From Candidatus Enterococcus myersii (GTDB lineage: Bacteria > Bacillota > Bacilli > Lactobacillales > Enterococcaceae), in contig NZ_JAFLVT010000009.1 of assembly GCF_017316025.1 (NCBI RefSeq), positions 44,441-108,440 on the forward strand: a DNA stretch of 64,000 nt, given 5' to 3'. The stretch's first letter is position 1. Each line of letters begins with the position of its first letter. Below are positions 55,567-64,000 of the stretch, in pieces. The notes beneath the pieces are model-generated. The model had not been told where the DNA came from, made no database searches, and was given only the letters and a program-made list of their open reading frames with translations. Both the position numbers and the translations under genes were made by a program.

Positions 55567-57984
55567 TTACCTCATTACTTCTTTATGGGCAAAAACTGGT
55601 TCAATTTGCCAAATATCTTCTGCATAACGTTCTACCGTATGATCGGCCGAAAACTGACCGGCATTGGCGATGTTAATTAGACTAATTTGTTGCCAATGTC
55701 TTTTATCTTGATAAAGTTCTTCAATTTGTTTTTGTGCGCGACAATAAGAATCAAAATCTCTTAGTACAAAGAATTCATCATTGTATTTGATTAACGAATC
55801 AAAAATTTCTTGTCCTTCAGAATGGATATTAGGAATCGTGCCATCGATAAAGGCATTCAAAACCTTTTGAATAGTCGGTGAATCCTCATAAATTCCCATC
55901 GCATTGTAGTTTTGTGCATGATAATAGGCATAAACTTCTTCTTCAGTTAAGCCAAAAATAACAATATTGTCTGTTCCTACGGCATCGCGAATTTCGATAT
56001 TAGCACCGTCTAAAGTTGCCAAGGTAACTGCACCATTTAACATTAATTTCATATTGCTAGTACCAGAGGCTTCTTTTGAGGCCAGTGAAATTTGCTCACT
56101 TACATCAGCAGCTGGAATAATCCGTTCTGCTAATGTCACATTATAATTTTCTAAAAAGACAATTTTCAGTCGATCTTTAATGTCTGGATCATTATTAATT
56201 AATTGCGCAGTTTCATTGATTGCTTTAATGATGGCTTTAGCATATGTGTAACTCGGCGCCGCCTTAGCCCCGAAAATAAATACCCGCGGTTCTATCGGTA
56301 AATCGGGCTGTTTCTTTAAATCAAAGTATAATTTCAAAATGTGTAAAAGATTTAGCAGCTGTCGTTTATATGCATGCAGTCGTTTTATTTGGACATCGAA
56401 AATCGCATCAGGAGAAACGGTAATAGCAGTTGTCTCTTTAATATATTTGGCTAAAGCAACTTTATTTTCTCGTTTTGCTTTTGCTAGGGCTGTCAAAACG
56501 TCATCATCTTCAACGAAATTTTGTAGTAAATGCAAGTCATTTGGTTTTTTACGCCACGAAGTTTTAATTGTTTCGTCTAAAATCTTTGCCAAAGGTTCGT
56601 TAGAAAGTTGCAGCCAACGTCTTTGGGCAATACCATTGGTTTTATTATTGAAGCGCCCTGGGAAAATCACGTAAAAATCATGTAACACGACATTTTTCAA
56701 TAAGTCGGTATGCAATTTAGCAACACCGTTGGTACTATGGCTACCAATAATTGCTAAATTCGCCATGTGAACTTGGCCATTTTGGATAATCCGAGTACGC
56801 TCGATTAAATTTGTTTCATAATATTTGCGATATTGCGTAACAAAACGACGGTCAATTTCAGCAATGATTTGATACATCCGTGGCAGCATTTCCTGCATTA
56901 ACTCAATTGGCCATTTTTCCAGTGCCTCTGCCATAATCGTATGATTGGTGTAACTCATTACTTTAACAGTCACTTCCCAGGCTTGCTCCCAAGATAAATC
57001 ACATTCATCCAGCAAAATTCGCATCATTTCTGGTATACATAAAGCCGGATGGGTATCGTTAATGTGAATGGCAATAGATTGGCTCATGGCAGTTAGCGGT
57101 TTATTTAGTTTTTTAAAGTAGCGAACGATACTTTGAACACCTGCCGAAACAAAGAAATACTCTTGTAAAAGTCTGATTCTACGACCTCTTTCATTGGAAT
57201 CGTCAGGATACAAAACTGCGGTTAAATCTTCTAATTCGCGGCGGTCTTCTAAACTGCGATACTTACTTTCTTCAGAAGCTGGAATTTCGACAGACCATAA
57301 TCTTAAGGTATTTACCACATCATTTTGATACCCTACCATTGCTGTATCATAAGGAACAGCTTTAATGAGACGACTATTTTCATAGACTGGTTTTAAGCGA
57401 CCATCGGCTAGTGGCATCATGTAAACATTTCCACCAAAGCGCACATCGACAGCCTTACTTTCTTTGCGCACTTCCCAAACATTCCCATTATTTAACCATT
57501 CGTCTGGTAATTCGACTTGATACCCATCAACAAAACGCTGTTTGAACAAGCCATAATCATAGCGAATACCATTGCCGTTTCCTGGTAAGCCACAAGAAGC
57601 AATCGAGTCCATAAAACAAGAAGCTAAGCGCCCTAAGCCCCCATTTCCCAAAGCCATGTCTTTTTCTTGTTCCACAATCGAATCCAATGAAAAACCTAAT
57701 TCGGTTAAACCATCCCGAACGGTGTCTAAAATTCCTAAATTTAATAAATTACTTTTGAGCATTTTCCCGGGTAAAAATTCAATGGAAAAGTAATAAACTT
57801 GCTTTGTTTCCTCAGTTAAATAATCTTTCCACGTTTGTACCCAATCATCAGCATAATACGTTTTTACCACGCTTCCCAAAACGTGAAAAAGTTCTTGCGG
57901 TGTTGCATCACTGATATCCATCGCATATTTTTCTTTGAGCCGCTGGATCATTTCCTCTTTAAAAACCTTCTTGGTAATTTTCAT
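55567..57984 (-). CDS. glgP: Glycogen phosphorylase
   Basis: Releases glucose-1-phosphate from glycogen or maltodextrin. 805 aa, PLP-dependent GT35. PLP lysine motif EASGTSNMKLMLNGAVTLATL; N-terminal region has YFSIEFLPGKMLKSN and LGNGGLGRLASCF. Ribosome site GGGAGG. It follows glgA with a 137-base gap containing two hairpins. Breaks down what GlgA/GlgB build; no allosteric N-terminal extension is seen. Confidence 0.96.
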   Translation of the reverse strand: MKITKKVFKEEMIQRLKEKYAMDISDATPQELFHVLGSVVKTYYADDWVQTWKDYLTEETKQVYYFSIEFLPGKMLKSNLLNLGILDTVRDGLTELGFSLDSIVEQEKDMALGNGGLGRLASCFMDSIASCGLPGNGNGIRYDYGLFKQRFVDGYQVELPDEWLNNGNVWEVRKESKAVDVRFGGNVYMMPLADGRLKPVYENSRLIKAVPYDTAMVGYQNDVVNTLRLWSVEIPASEESKYRSLEDRRELEDLTAVLYPDDSNERGRRIRLLQEYFFVSAGVQSIVRYFKKLNKPLTAMSQSIAIHINDTHPALCIPEMMRILLDECDLSWEQAWEVTVKVMSYTNHTIMAEALEKWPIELMQEMLPRMYQIIAEIDRRFVTQYRKYYETNLIERTRIIQNGQVHMANLAIIGSHSTNGVAKLHTDLLKNVVLHDFYVIFPGRFNNKTNGIAQRRWLQLSNEPLAKILDETIKTSWRKKPNDLHLLQNFVEDDDVLTALAKAKRENKVALAKYIKETTAITVSPDAIFDVQIKRLHAYKRQLLNLLHILKLYFDLKKQPDLPIEPRVFIFGAKAAPSYTYAKAIIKAINETAQLINNDPDIKDRLKIVFLENYNVTLAERIIPAADVSEQISLASKEASGTSNMKLMLNGAVTLATLDGANIEIRDAVGTDNIVIFGLTEEEVYAYYHAQNYNAMGIYEDSPTIQKVLNAFIDGTIPNIHSEGQEIFDSLIKYNDEFFVLRDFDSYCRAQKQIEELYQDKRHWQQISLINIANAGQFSADHTVERYAEDIWQIEPVFAHKEVMR

Positions 57985-58006
57985 CTCTTTTCCTCCCGGA
58001 TATTAA

Positions 58007-58108
58007 AAAGTTGAAGAAGATTCCTTCTTCAGCTAAATATTTTTTAGTAATTTCCTTTTTAATTCGACAGGTAAGAAACCGAAAAACAGTCAGCTGTTTC
58101 TCGGTTTC
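58007..58108 (-). promoter_or_regulatory. Two hairpins between glgA and glgP
   Basis: Minus strand. First, 14-bp stem AAACCGAGAAACAG/CTGTTTTTCGGTTT (58077-58108, one G-U), no T-run. Then TGAAGAAG/CTTCTTCA (58012-58031) followed by ACTTTTT, which looks like a partial terminator. They lie between the biosynthetic (glgBCDA) and degradative (glgP, amylase) genes and may set their ratio. Read-through is expected, as no clear new promoter is seen. Confidence 0.6.
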
Positions 58109-58121
58109 CTCTGCCTACTTG

Positions 58122-59558
58122 CTAAATTAGCGTTTCATATAACGCAACATATTCTTTTGAAGAAGTTTTCCAACTAAAATCTTTGACCATTGCTTGTTTG
58201 ATTAAGCTTTGCCAAGTTGCAAAATCATCAGTGTACAAAATCAGCGCTCTTTCAATTGCTTTTAAAAGCTGATAGGAACTAAATTCAGCAAAACCAAAAC
58301 CAGTTCCGACGCCGCTCACGATATTAAAAGGTGTAACCGTATCTTTTAGGCCACCGATTTCATGAACAATCGGCAACGTTCCATAACGCATCGAAATCAT
58401 TTGTGATAAGCCACATGGCTCAAATGCAGAAGGCATTAAAAAGACATCTGCGGCTGCATACATCATTTGAGCTAAGTTCACATCAAAAGAGATACTAACG
58501 GAACATTTTTCTGGATAAGTCGCTGCAAAATAGCGGAAGCCATTTTCAAAATCCTTATCTCCTGTTCCAAGTAGGACTAATTGGACATCATTTTGTAAAA
58601 TATTGTGTAGTTCATCTAATAAAAGGTTAAATCCTTTTTGGTAAGTTAGACGGCTGACAACTGCTAAAAGCGGCACATCGGCTCTTTGAGATAGTCCCAT
58701 TTTTTCTTGCAACGCAGCTTTATTTTGCGCTTTTCCCGTCAAGTCTGTGTTGTCATAATGAAAAGGTAAAGCAGGATCTGTTTTAGGATCGTTTAAATCG
58801 TAATCAATCCCATTTAAAATACCGCTTAACTTGCCAGCTTCCATTCGTAAAATAACATCCAGCCCTGAACCAAATTGTGGTGTTTGTATTTCCTCAGCAT
58901 AAGAAGGACTCACCGTATTGACGCGATCAGCGTATAAAATTCCTGCTTTCATAAAATTCAAGCAATCATTCATGCGCACAGTTCCATCTTCATAACGCTC
59001 CATCCCCACACCAAATAAATCAGGTAAAACACTGCCGTCGTATTGTCCTTGAAATTCAATATTGTGGATGGTTAAAACCGTTTTGATGCTTTTATACGCA
59101 TTAATCCAACGATACTTCTCTTTTAATAAGAAAGGAACCATGGCAGTATGGTAGTCATTAACATGTAAAACATCTGGAACAAAACCAATTCGTTCCAGCA
59201 TTTCAATTAATGCCAATTGGAAAAAGGCAAACCGTTCGCCATCATCATAATAACCGTATAAACCATCCCGATTACCAAAGTAATATAAATTGTCTAAAAA
59301 ATAATAGGTAACATCATTTAAAACTAACTGTTTTACCCCGCAATACTGCCTGCGCCAACCAACATTTACATAAAAAGAAAATAAATCTTCACACTGATCA
59401 GCATATTTTTCAGGAATTTTTTTAGCGAAATAAGGCAATACGACACGACAATCAATTCCTTTTTTTACTAATTCCTTTGGCAGGGCACCTGCAACATCCC
59501 CAAGTCCGCCTGTTTTAAAAAAAGGGGCACATTCAGCGGCAGCAAATAATACCTTCAT
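58122..59558 (-). CDS. glgA: Glycogen synthase (ADP-glucose)
   Basis: GT5 enzyme transferring glucose from ADP-glucose onto alpha-1,4-glucan. 478 aa. Sugar-nucleotide motif [17 protein letters not shown] near the N-terminus; C-terminal [12 protein letters not shown] and [17 protein letters not shown]. It starts one base after the glgD stop, with GGAGGC inside the end of glgD. Confidence 0.96.
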   Translation of the reverse strand: MKVLFAAAECAPFFKTGGLGDVAGALPKELVKKGIDCRVVLPYFAKKIPEKYADQCEDLFSFYVNVGWRRQYCGVKQLVLNDVTYYFLDNLYYFGNRDGLYGYYDDGERFAFFQLALIEMLERIGFVPDVLHVNDYHTAMVPFLLKEKYRWINAYKSIKTVLTIHNIEFQGQYDGSVLPDLFGVGMERYEDGTVRMNDCLNFMKAGILYADRVNTVSPSYAEEIQTPQFGSGLDVILRMEAGKLSGILNGIDYDLNDPKTDPALPFHYDNTDLTGKAQNKAALQEKMGLSQRADVPLLAVVSRLTYQKGFNLLLDELHNILQNDVQLVLLGTGDKDFENGFRYFAATYPEKCSVSISFDVNLAQMMYAAADVFLMPSAFEPCGLSQMISMRYGTLPIVHEIGGLKDTVTPFNIVSGVGTGFGFAEFSSYQLLKAIERALILYTDDFATWQSLIKQAMVKDFSWKTSSKEYVALYETLI

Positions 59559-59559
59559 T

Positions 59560-60705
59560 TTATTCGCCTCCGTAAATATCTGAAATCACATGACTTTGTT
59601 TTTTGATTACTAACGGCTCTTCTTTTGTCCCAATGATTTTAACGCCAGGGGCCACTTGAACTTCTTTATCTAAAATCGCATATTTTACTAGCGCCCCAGT
59701 ACCAATTTTATTATTTGCCATAATGATAGAATCTTCTACTGTCGCGTCTTCACTAATTAGTGTGTGACGAGAAACTAACGAATTCTTCACGGTTCCTTCA
59801 ATAATTGAACCTGTTGCAAATTGTGAATTCTCTACTTGTGAAGTCGGTGCATAATATGTCGGCACTTCATTTTTTAATTTAGTATAAATTTTCTTACTTG
59901 AATATAACAGTGAACTAAATTTTTGTGGTTCCAACATATCCATATTCGCTTGATAGTAAGAATTAATATCAAAAATATTGTTTAGATAACCAGTATATTC
60001 ATAAGCAGAGCTTTTCACGTTGGTAATATTAGAACGTAAGAAGCTTTCTAAGTTAACAGATACTCCCTCATTTTGACCTTGAGATAAGGCCTCGATTAGG
60101 CGGTTAGTTTGAACGATATAAATATCGGCTGATAAATTCACCAAGTCTGTCAATTGCGCATCTTTTGCTTGTGTTGCACCAATAATTTTGCCGTGTTCTT
60201 CAACGTCTAAAACAATGTCGGTTGGATAAACTTGTGATTTTGGCATCCGTTTATAGACAACTGTCATATCGTTTTCTTGCATTTGATGAATTTTTAAAAC
60301 AGCACGTAAATCAATGTTGCAAAGCATTTTGCTGCCCATAAAGACCGTATATTCTGACTTTGATTTGCGTAAGTAATCAATTACGGTATCGTAATAATGT
60401 TTATTTTCTGCTTTTTGTTTTAAGAAATCTTGGTAGACATGAATAAAGAAACGATTGCGAACGCTGTCTAAGTTCCACTCTTTGCCACCGCCGATGTGGT
60501 CAAAAACCGACTGTGTTTCCCCTTCATTAAAGACCATAAACACCGTATTAATGTTGGCATTTACAATACTGGATAAATTAAAATCGATTAAACGATACTT
60601 ACAATCGAAGGGTAATGTTGCTAGCGGACGGTTTTCGGTTAATGGTAATAACTCATTATAACGATGTAAATTACCCAAAATCGCACACATTTTATTAGTT
60701 CTCAT
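59560..60705 (-). CDS. glgD: Glucose-1-phosphate adenylyltransferase subunit GlgD
   Basis: Paralogous subunit of ADP-glucose pyrophosphorylase, 381 aa. It has the nucleotidyltransferase plus left-handed beta-helix layout but not the intact GlgC loop: [17 protein letters not shown] replaces the GGGxGTRL region, and [10 protein letters not shown] follows. In Bacillus, GlgC and GlgD form an active hetero-oligomer in which GlgD enhances activity. The start is ATG 60705, seven bases after GGAGTG; a TTG directly before it is less likely. Overlaps glgC by 11 bases. Confidence 0.94.
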   Translation of the reverse strand: MRTNKMCAILGNLHRYNELLPLTENRPLATLPFDCKYRLIDFNLSSIVNANINTVFMVFNEGETQSVFDHIGGGKEWNLDSVRNRFFIHVYQDFLKQKAENKHYYDTVIDYLRKSKSEYTVFMGSKMLCNIDLRAVLKIHQMQENDMTVVYKRMPKSQVYPTDIVLDVEEHGKIIGATQAKDAQLTDLVNLSADIYIVQTNRLIEALSQGQNEGVSVNLESFLRSNITNVKSSAYEYTGYLNNIFDINSYYQANMDMLEPQKFSSLLYSSKKIYTKLKNEVPTYYAPTSQVENSQFATGSIIEGTVKNSLVSRHTLISEDATVEDSIIMANNKIGTGALVKYAILDKEVQVAPGVKIIGTKEEPLVIKKQSHVISDIYGGE

Positions 60706-61837
60706 CAAGAGTCACTCCAATCACTTCAGAATAGCCGACAACAGCAATTTCCTCGCTGCCATCAATAACCGCATCGTCCCCGACAATCGCATTTTCCCCG
60801 ATAATCGCCCGATGAATTTTAACATTTTTTCCAATCGTTGCCCCAGGCATTACCACACTATCAGTAATAACGGTTCCTTCTTTCACTTGTACGTCGTCTG
60901 ATAAAATGGAATGATTAATTTCACCTGAAACATAACAGCCATCCACAATTAATGAATTTTTCACTGCAGCTGTTTCGGTTAAAAAGTGCGGAGGGGAAAT
61001 CGTATTTTTTGAAAATACGCGCCATGATTTGTCTCGAATTTCTAATTCCATATCCGGCTCGATGAATTCCATATTGGCTTCCCAAAGTGAATCAATTGTG
61101 CCTACGTCTTTCCAATAGCCAGAAAAACGGTAAGCAAATACATTTTCACCTGATTCCAGATAGTTTGGAATAACGTGTTTCCCAAAGTCGATCATTTGAC
61201 CATCTTTTGAGTAGCTGTTCATTAAGACATTCCGTAAGCGTCCCCAGTTAAAAATATAAATCCCCATCGATGCTAAGTTGTTTTTGGGTTCCTCTGGTTT
61301 TTCTTCAAATTCAATAATGCGATCACTTTCATCTGTATTCATAATCCCAAAACGTGAAGCTTCTTTAATTGGGACTTCAATAACAGCGACAGATAATGAA
61401 GCATTATTGGCTTTATGGGTTTCTAACATGTCTTCGTAATCCATTTTATAAATGTGGTCGCCAGACAAAACTAAAACATATTGTGGATCCATTTGATCAA
61501 TATAGGCGATATTTTGATAAATTGCATGGGCCGTACCTTCAAACCACTTACTTCCTTCAGAGCTTGAGAATGGTTGCAAAATCGTTGCCCCTGAATTGAT
61601 GCCGTCTAATCCCCAACTAGCGCCATTACCAATATGATTGTTTAATGCTAATGGTTGATATTGTGTAACCACACCAACATTGCGAATTCCTGAGTTGGCA
61701 CAATTGCTTAAAGTAAAGTCAATAATTCGATAACGTCCGCCAAACGGGACTGCTGGTTTGGCAATATTTTTGGTTAATTTTCCTAGCCGCGTTCCTTGAC
61801 CGCCGGCTAAAATCATTGCTAACATTTCTGTTTTCAT
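60695..61837 (-). CDS. glgC: Glucose-1-phosphate adenylyltransferase, catalytic subunit
   Basis: Makes ADP-glucose from ATP and glucose-1-phosphate, the committed step of glycogen synthesis. 380 aa. [20 protein letters not shown] with the catalytic/allosteric Arg-Lys, [14 protein letters not shown] and FEEKPEEP; a C-terminal beta-helix follows. The start ATG 61837 is unusual: its AAAGGGGGG ribosome site is 20 bases or more upstream, with a hairpin between them. Follows glgB directly. Confidence 0.96.
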   Translation of the reverse strand: MKTEMLAMILAGGQGTRLGKLTKNIAKPAVPFGGRYRIIDFTLSNCANSGIRNVGVVTQYQPLALNNHIGNGASWGLDGINSGATILQPFSSSEGSKWFEGTAHAIYQNIAYIDQMDPQYVLVLSGDHIYKMDYEDMLETHKANNASLSVAVIEVPIKEASRFGIMNTDESDRIIEFEEKPEEPKNNLASMGIYIFNWGRLRNVLMNSYSKDGQMIDFGKHVIPNYLESGENVFAYRFSGYWKDVGTIDSLWEANMEFIEPDMELEIRDKSWRVFSKNTISPPHFLTETAAVKNSLIVDGCYVSGEINHSILSDDVQVKEGTVITDSVVMPGATIGKNVKIHRAIIGENAIVGDDAVIDGSEEIAVVGYSEVIGVTLDEN

Positions 61838-61843
61838 TTTTGC

Positions 61844-61869
61844 GGTGAAATTTCACCATTCCCCCCTTT
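61844..61869 (-). promoter_or_regulatory. Hairpin-spaced ribosome site of glgC
   Basis: Minus strand: AAAGGGGGG, three bases, perfect palindrome GGTGAAATTTCACC (61844-61857), six bases, ATG. The linear gap to ATG is far too long (about 23 nt). If the 14-nt hairpin (5-bp stem, 4-nt loop) forms, the effective gap is nine. No other AGGAGG lies near the ATG and no start in that frame exists upstream, because a TGA follows the ribosome site. Confidence 0.65.
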
Positions 61870-63803
61870 TATTTTTCAGCTTTTACATTTTTACGCTTAC
61901 TACTTGATTTCACCCGTGTATTAATTTCAGCTGGTTTAATCAATAATGCCCCAAGTGCTGGCACAATAGTCTGAATTTGATAATCATAATCTTTAAACGG
62001 AACAGTAATTGCCTCTTTTATAGCATTGGGTTTAACCCACGTTCCGCCAAATTCTTTCATTTCCGTATTCAAAATTTCTTGGTAAGTTCCTTTATATGGC
62101 ACACCCACGGCAAAGTTTTTTCGCTCGACAGGCGTTAAATTTAAAACGACAATGACAAAATCTTTTTTGGTTTTCCCCCGCCGAATAAAACTTAATACTG
62201 TATCGGCATCATTATCGGCATCAATAATTTCAATCGTGTCATAGCTGCCCTCTAGTTCCCAAAGCGCTTTTTCTGTTCGATAAAGTTCATTTAACGTCTT
62301 AGTGAAATGTTGCATCTTAAAATTCATCTCGTCATTTAAATCAACCCATTCCAAACCATGGTCATATTTCCACTCTAAAAATTGACCCCATTCGCTTCCC
62401 ATAAAAAGCAGCTTCTTACCCGGGTGCGCAATCATATAAGTATATAGATTACGTAGTTGTGAAAATTGTTTGTACCGATCTCCCCACATCTTATGCATCA
62501 GGCTTTTTTTACCATGAACCACTTCGTCATGAGACAAAGGTAAAATATAGTTTTCACTCATCATATACATGAAAGAAAATGTCAAAAGATTAAAATTATG
62601 CCCACGATAAATTGGATCCATTTCGTAAAAACGCAAGACGTCATTCATCCAACCCATATTCCATTTATAATCAAAGCCAAGCGCACCGCTTTCAATCATA
62701 CCGGTAATTTTCGTATCAGAAGAACTTTCTTCAGCAATCATTAGAGCTTCAGGATGTGCTAACTTCACCACAGCATTTAATTTTTGCAAGAAGTAATAAC
62801 CTTCAAAATTACGATTGCCTCCTTCATGATTTGGCGTCCACGGACCTTCATCGTAATCGCGGTAAATCATGTTAGACACAGCATCCACACGAATACCATC
62901 GAGATGGTAAAATTCCAACCAAAAAAGTGCACTGGAGATTAAAAAGCTTTGAACTTGTGGTTTACCTAAATCAAAGTTAATTGAACCCCAACGAACATTT
63001 CGAGCCCGATTTCTATCTTCATACTCAAAAGTTGGCGTGCCGTCATAGTAGGGTAAGGTATCTTCATTGATACAAAAATGCCCCGGAACCCAATCGACTA
63101 AAACGCCAATATTTTCTTTATGACAAGCTTCAACAAAATCTTGAAATTCTTCTGGTGTACCATAATAAGAACTTAAAGCAAAATACCCAACTAATTGATA
63201 ACCCCAAGATTTTCCTAAGGGATGCTCCATTAATGGCATAAACTCAATATGGGTATAGCCCATTTCTTTAACATACGGAACGAGTTCTTTTGTTAAGTCA
63301 GAAAAGGTATAAGGTGTATTGTCTTCATGATGCTTCCAAGAACTTGCATGCACTTCATAAATGTTAAGAGGCCGCTTAAAATGATTCGTCCGCTTTTTGC
63401 GTCCTTGCCATAACCCATCTTTCCATTTTTTCTCCTGTAAAGTATGTAAAACCGCTGCACTTCCGGGACGTTCTTCAAAACGAATGGCAAAAGGATCAAT
63501 TTTAAAAATCTCGCGTCCGTTTGCTTGGCGCACCTTAAACTTATAAAGATCTCCCTCGTGAGGTTTATCTGTTATAACTTCCCAAATTCCTGATTCTCGC
63601 TTTAGTAAAGGTAGTGAATCATCCCATTCATTAAAATCTCCCACCAACCAAACTTGTTGCGCATTAGGAGCCCAAACTCGGAAAACAAAACTGTCATCAG
63701 TTAATTTATGTGCACCCAAAAAATGCTGGCTATAAAAATTTTCCCCTGTTAAAAACCGTTCTTCTGCTGCTAGCACTTCAACTTCTTGCTTTTTTTCAAC
63801 CAT
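61869..63803 (-). CDS. glgB: 1,4-alpha-glucan branching enzyme
   Basis: Introduces alpha-1,6 branches into glycogen. GH13 subfamily, 644 aa. N-terminal CBM48 (about 40-140, [19 protein letters not shown]), catalytic barrel with [12 protein letters not shown] (nucleophile Asp), LMIAEESS (acid/base Glu) and [12 protein letters not shown] (third acid). A basic C-terminal tail [13 protein letters not shown] is present. The open frame starts at a TTG, but AAAGGAAAC precedes the ATG at 63803. First gene of the glg operon. Confidence 0.95.
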   Translation of the reverse strand: MVEKKQEVEVLAAEERFLTGENFYSQHFLGAHKLTDDSFVFRVWAPNAQQVWLVGDFNEWDDSLPLLKRESGIWEVITDKPHEGDLYKFKVRQANGREIFKIDPFAIRFEERPGSAAVLHTLQEKKWKDGLWQGRKKRTNHFKRPLNIYEVHASSWKHHEDNTPYTFSDLTKELVPYVKEMGYTHIEFMPLMEHPLGKSWGYQLVGYFALSSYYGTPEEFQDFVEACHKENIGVLVDWVPGHFCINEDTLPYYDGTPTFEYEDRNRARNVRWGSINFDLGKPQVQSFLISSALFWLEFYHLDGIRVDAVSNMIYRDYDEGPWTPNHEGGNRNFEGYYFLQKLNAVVKLAHPEALMIAEESSSDTKITGMIESGALGFDYKWNMGWMNDVLRFYEMDPIYRGHNFNLLTFSFMYMMSENYILPLSHDEVVHGKKSLMHKMWGDRYKQFSQLRNLYTYMIAHPGKKLLFMGSEWGQFLEWKYDHGLEWVDLNDEMNFKMQHFTKTLNELYRTEKALWELEGSYDTIEIIDADNDADTVLSFIRRGKTKKDFVIVVLNLTPVERKNFAVGVPYKGTYQEILNTEMKEFGGTWVKPNAIKEAITVPFKDYDYQIQTIVPALGALLIKPAEINTRVKSSSKRKNVKAEK

Positions 63804-63903
63804 ACCAGTTTCCTTTCTATAATGAATCTTCCCCATCAGACAATTAAATTCCAATCAAAAGTTAGAAATAAACTCAGTTAAACTGCTAACTTTTTCTAAT
63901 ATA

Positions 63904-63931
63904 ATAATAACACACTTCTAATCTTTGAAAA
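63904..63931 (-). promoter_or_regulatory. Probable promoter of the glg operon
   Basis: Minus strand: TTTTCA (63926-63931), 16-bp spacer, TATTAT (63904-63909), about 100 bases before glgB. AT-rich surroundings give other weak options; the window ends shortly upstream, so the full control region is not visible. Confidence 0.45.
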
Positions 63932-64000
63932 GTATTTTGTGTAAAAAAATAACTCAGTTTCTATAAAAGAAATTCATTCTATTGGTGTTAGTATTAAATC

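Overview
The window is a chromosomal segment of a low-GC Gram-positive bacterium of the order Lactobacillales, most likely an Enterococcaceae member (Enterococcus or a close relative). The basis is AT-rich DNA, strong AGGAGG ribosome sites, a PDH E2 with two lipoyl domains, the YlaN-FtsW-pyruvate carboxylase cluster, an Mga-type regulator and PurR-type boxes. Genus and species cannot be fixed from sequence alone. No insertion sequence, prophage or CRISPR array is visible. Most genes lie on the minus strand.

Layout. 1-3.1 kb: ylaN, ftsW and the first part of pyc (cut by the window edge). 3.3-6.4 kb: typA, an inositol-monophosphatase-family gene and a UPF0223 gene. 6.5-11.7 kb: the pyruvate dehydrogenase operon pdhABCD, with tandem Rex-like operators upstream. 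12-16.7 kb: an MgtA-type Mg2+ P-type ATPase behind an M-box (Mg2+) riboswitch with an intrinsic terminator, divergent from an Mga-like regulator. 16.8-20.1 kb: wecB/mnaA, guaC and an aldo/keto reductase.

20.3-36.2 kb is a purine block. It holds the nine-gene operon purCSQLFMNHD, a separate purEKB operon, and xpt-pbuX behind a guanine riboswitch. The same PurR-box-like element (core ACGAAC) lies upstream of purC (two copies) and purE. De novo synthesis would thus be controlled by a PurR-type repressor and salvage by a guanine-sensing RNA. guaC sits nearby as the GMP-to-IMP branch.

36.3-43.7 kb is mixed: small unknown genes, a TIM-barrel protein, a glucosaminidase/VanY pair, a Gfo/Idh/MocA oxidoreductase, two divergent aromatic-acid-exporter-family proteins and an unusual isolated beta/gamma pair of a Na+-translocating decarboxylase. 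43.8-53.5 kb: a MacB/FtsX-type ABC exporter with a long coiled-coil domain, nagA, an HTH-TPR regulator, a 57-aa gene, an alanine-type aminotransferase, tRNA-Leu(GAG) and two uncharacterised genes. 53.7-63.8 kb is a complete glycogen operon, glgB-glgC-glgD-glgA-glgP plus a GH13 neopullulanase-like enzyme. Hairpins sit exactly between the synthesis and breakdown genes, and an RNA hairpin spaces the glgC ribosome site.

Several small genes and corrected starts (UPF0223, mgtA, guaC, aldo/keto reductase, purF, purQ, purC, glgB, glgD and others) were set by ribosome-site position. The window is mostly core metabolism. The most unusual items are the isolated OadB/OadG pair, the hairpin-spaced glgC ribosome site, the glg intergenic hairpins, the divergent exporter promoters and the unknown gene pair at 52.5-53.5 kb.
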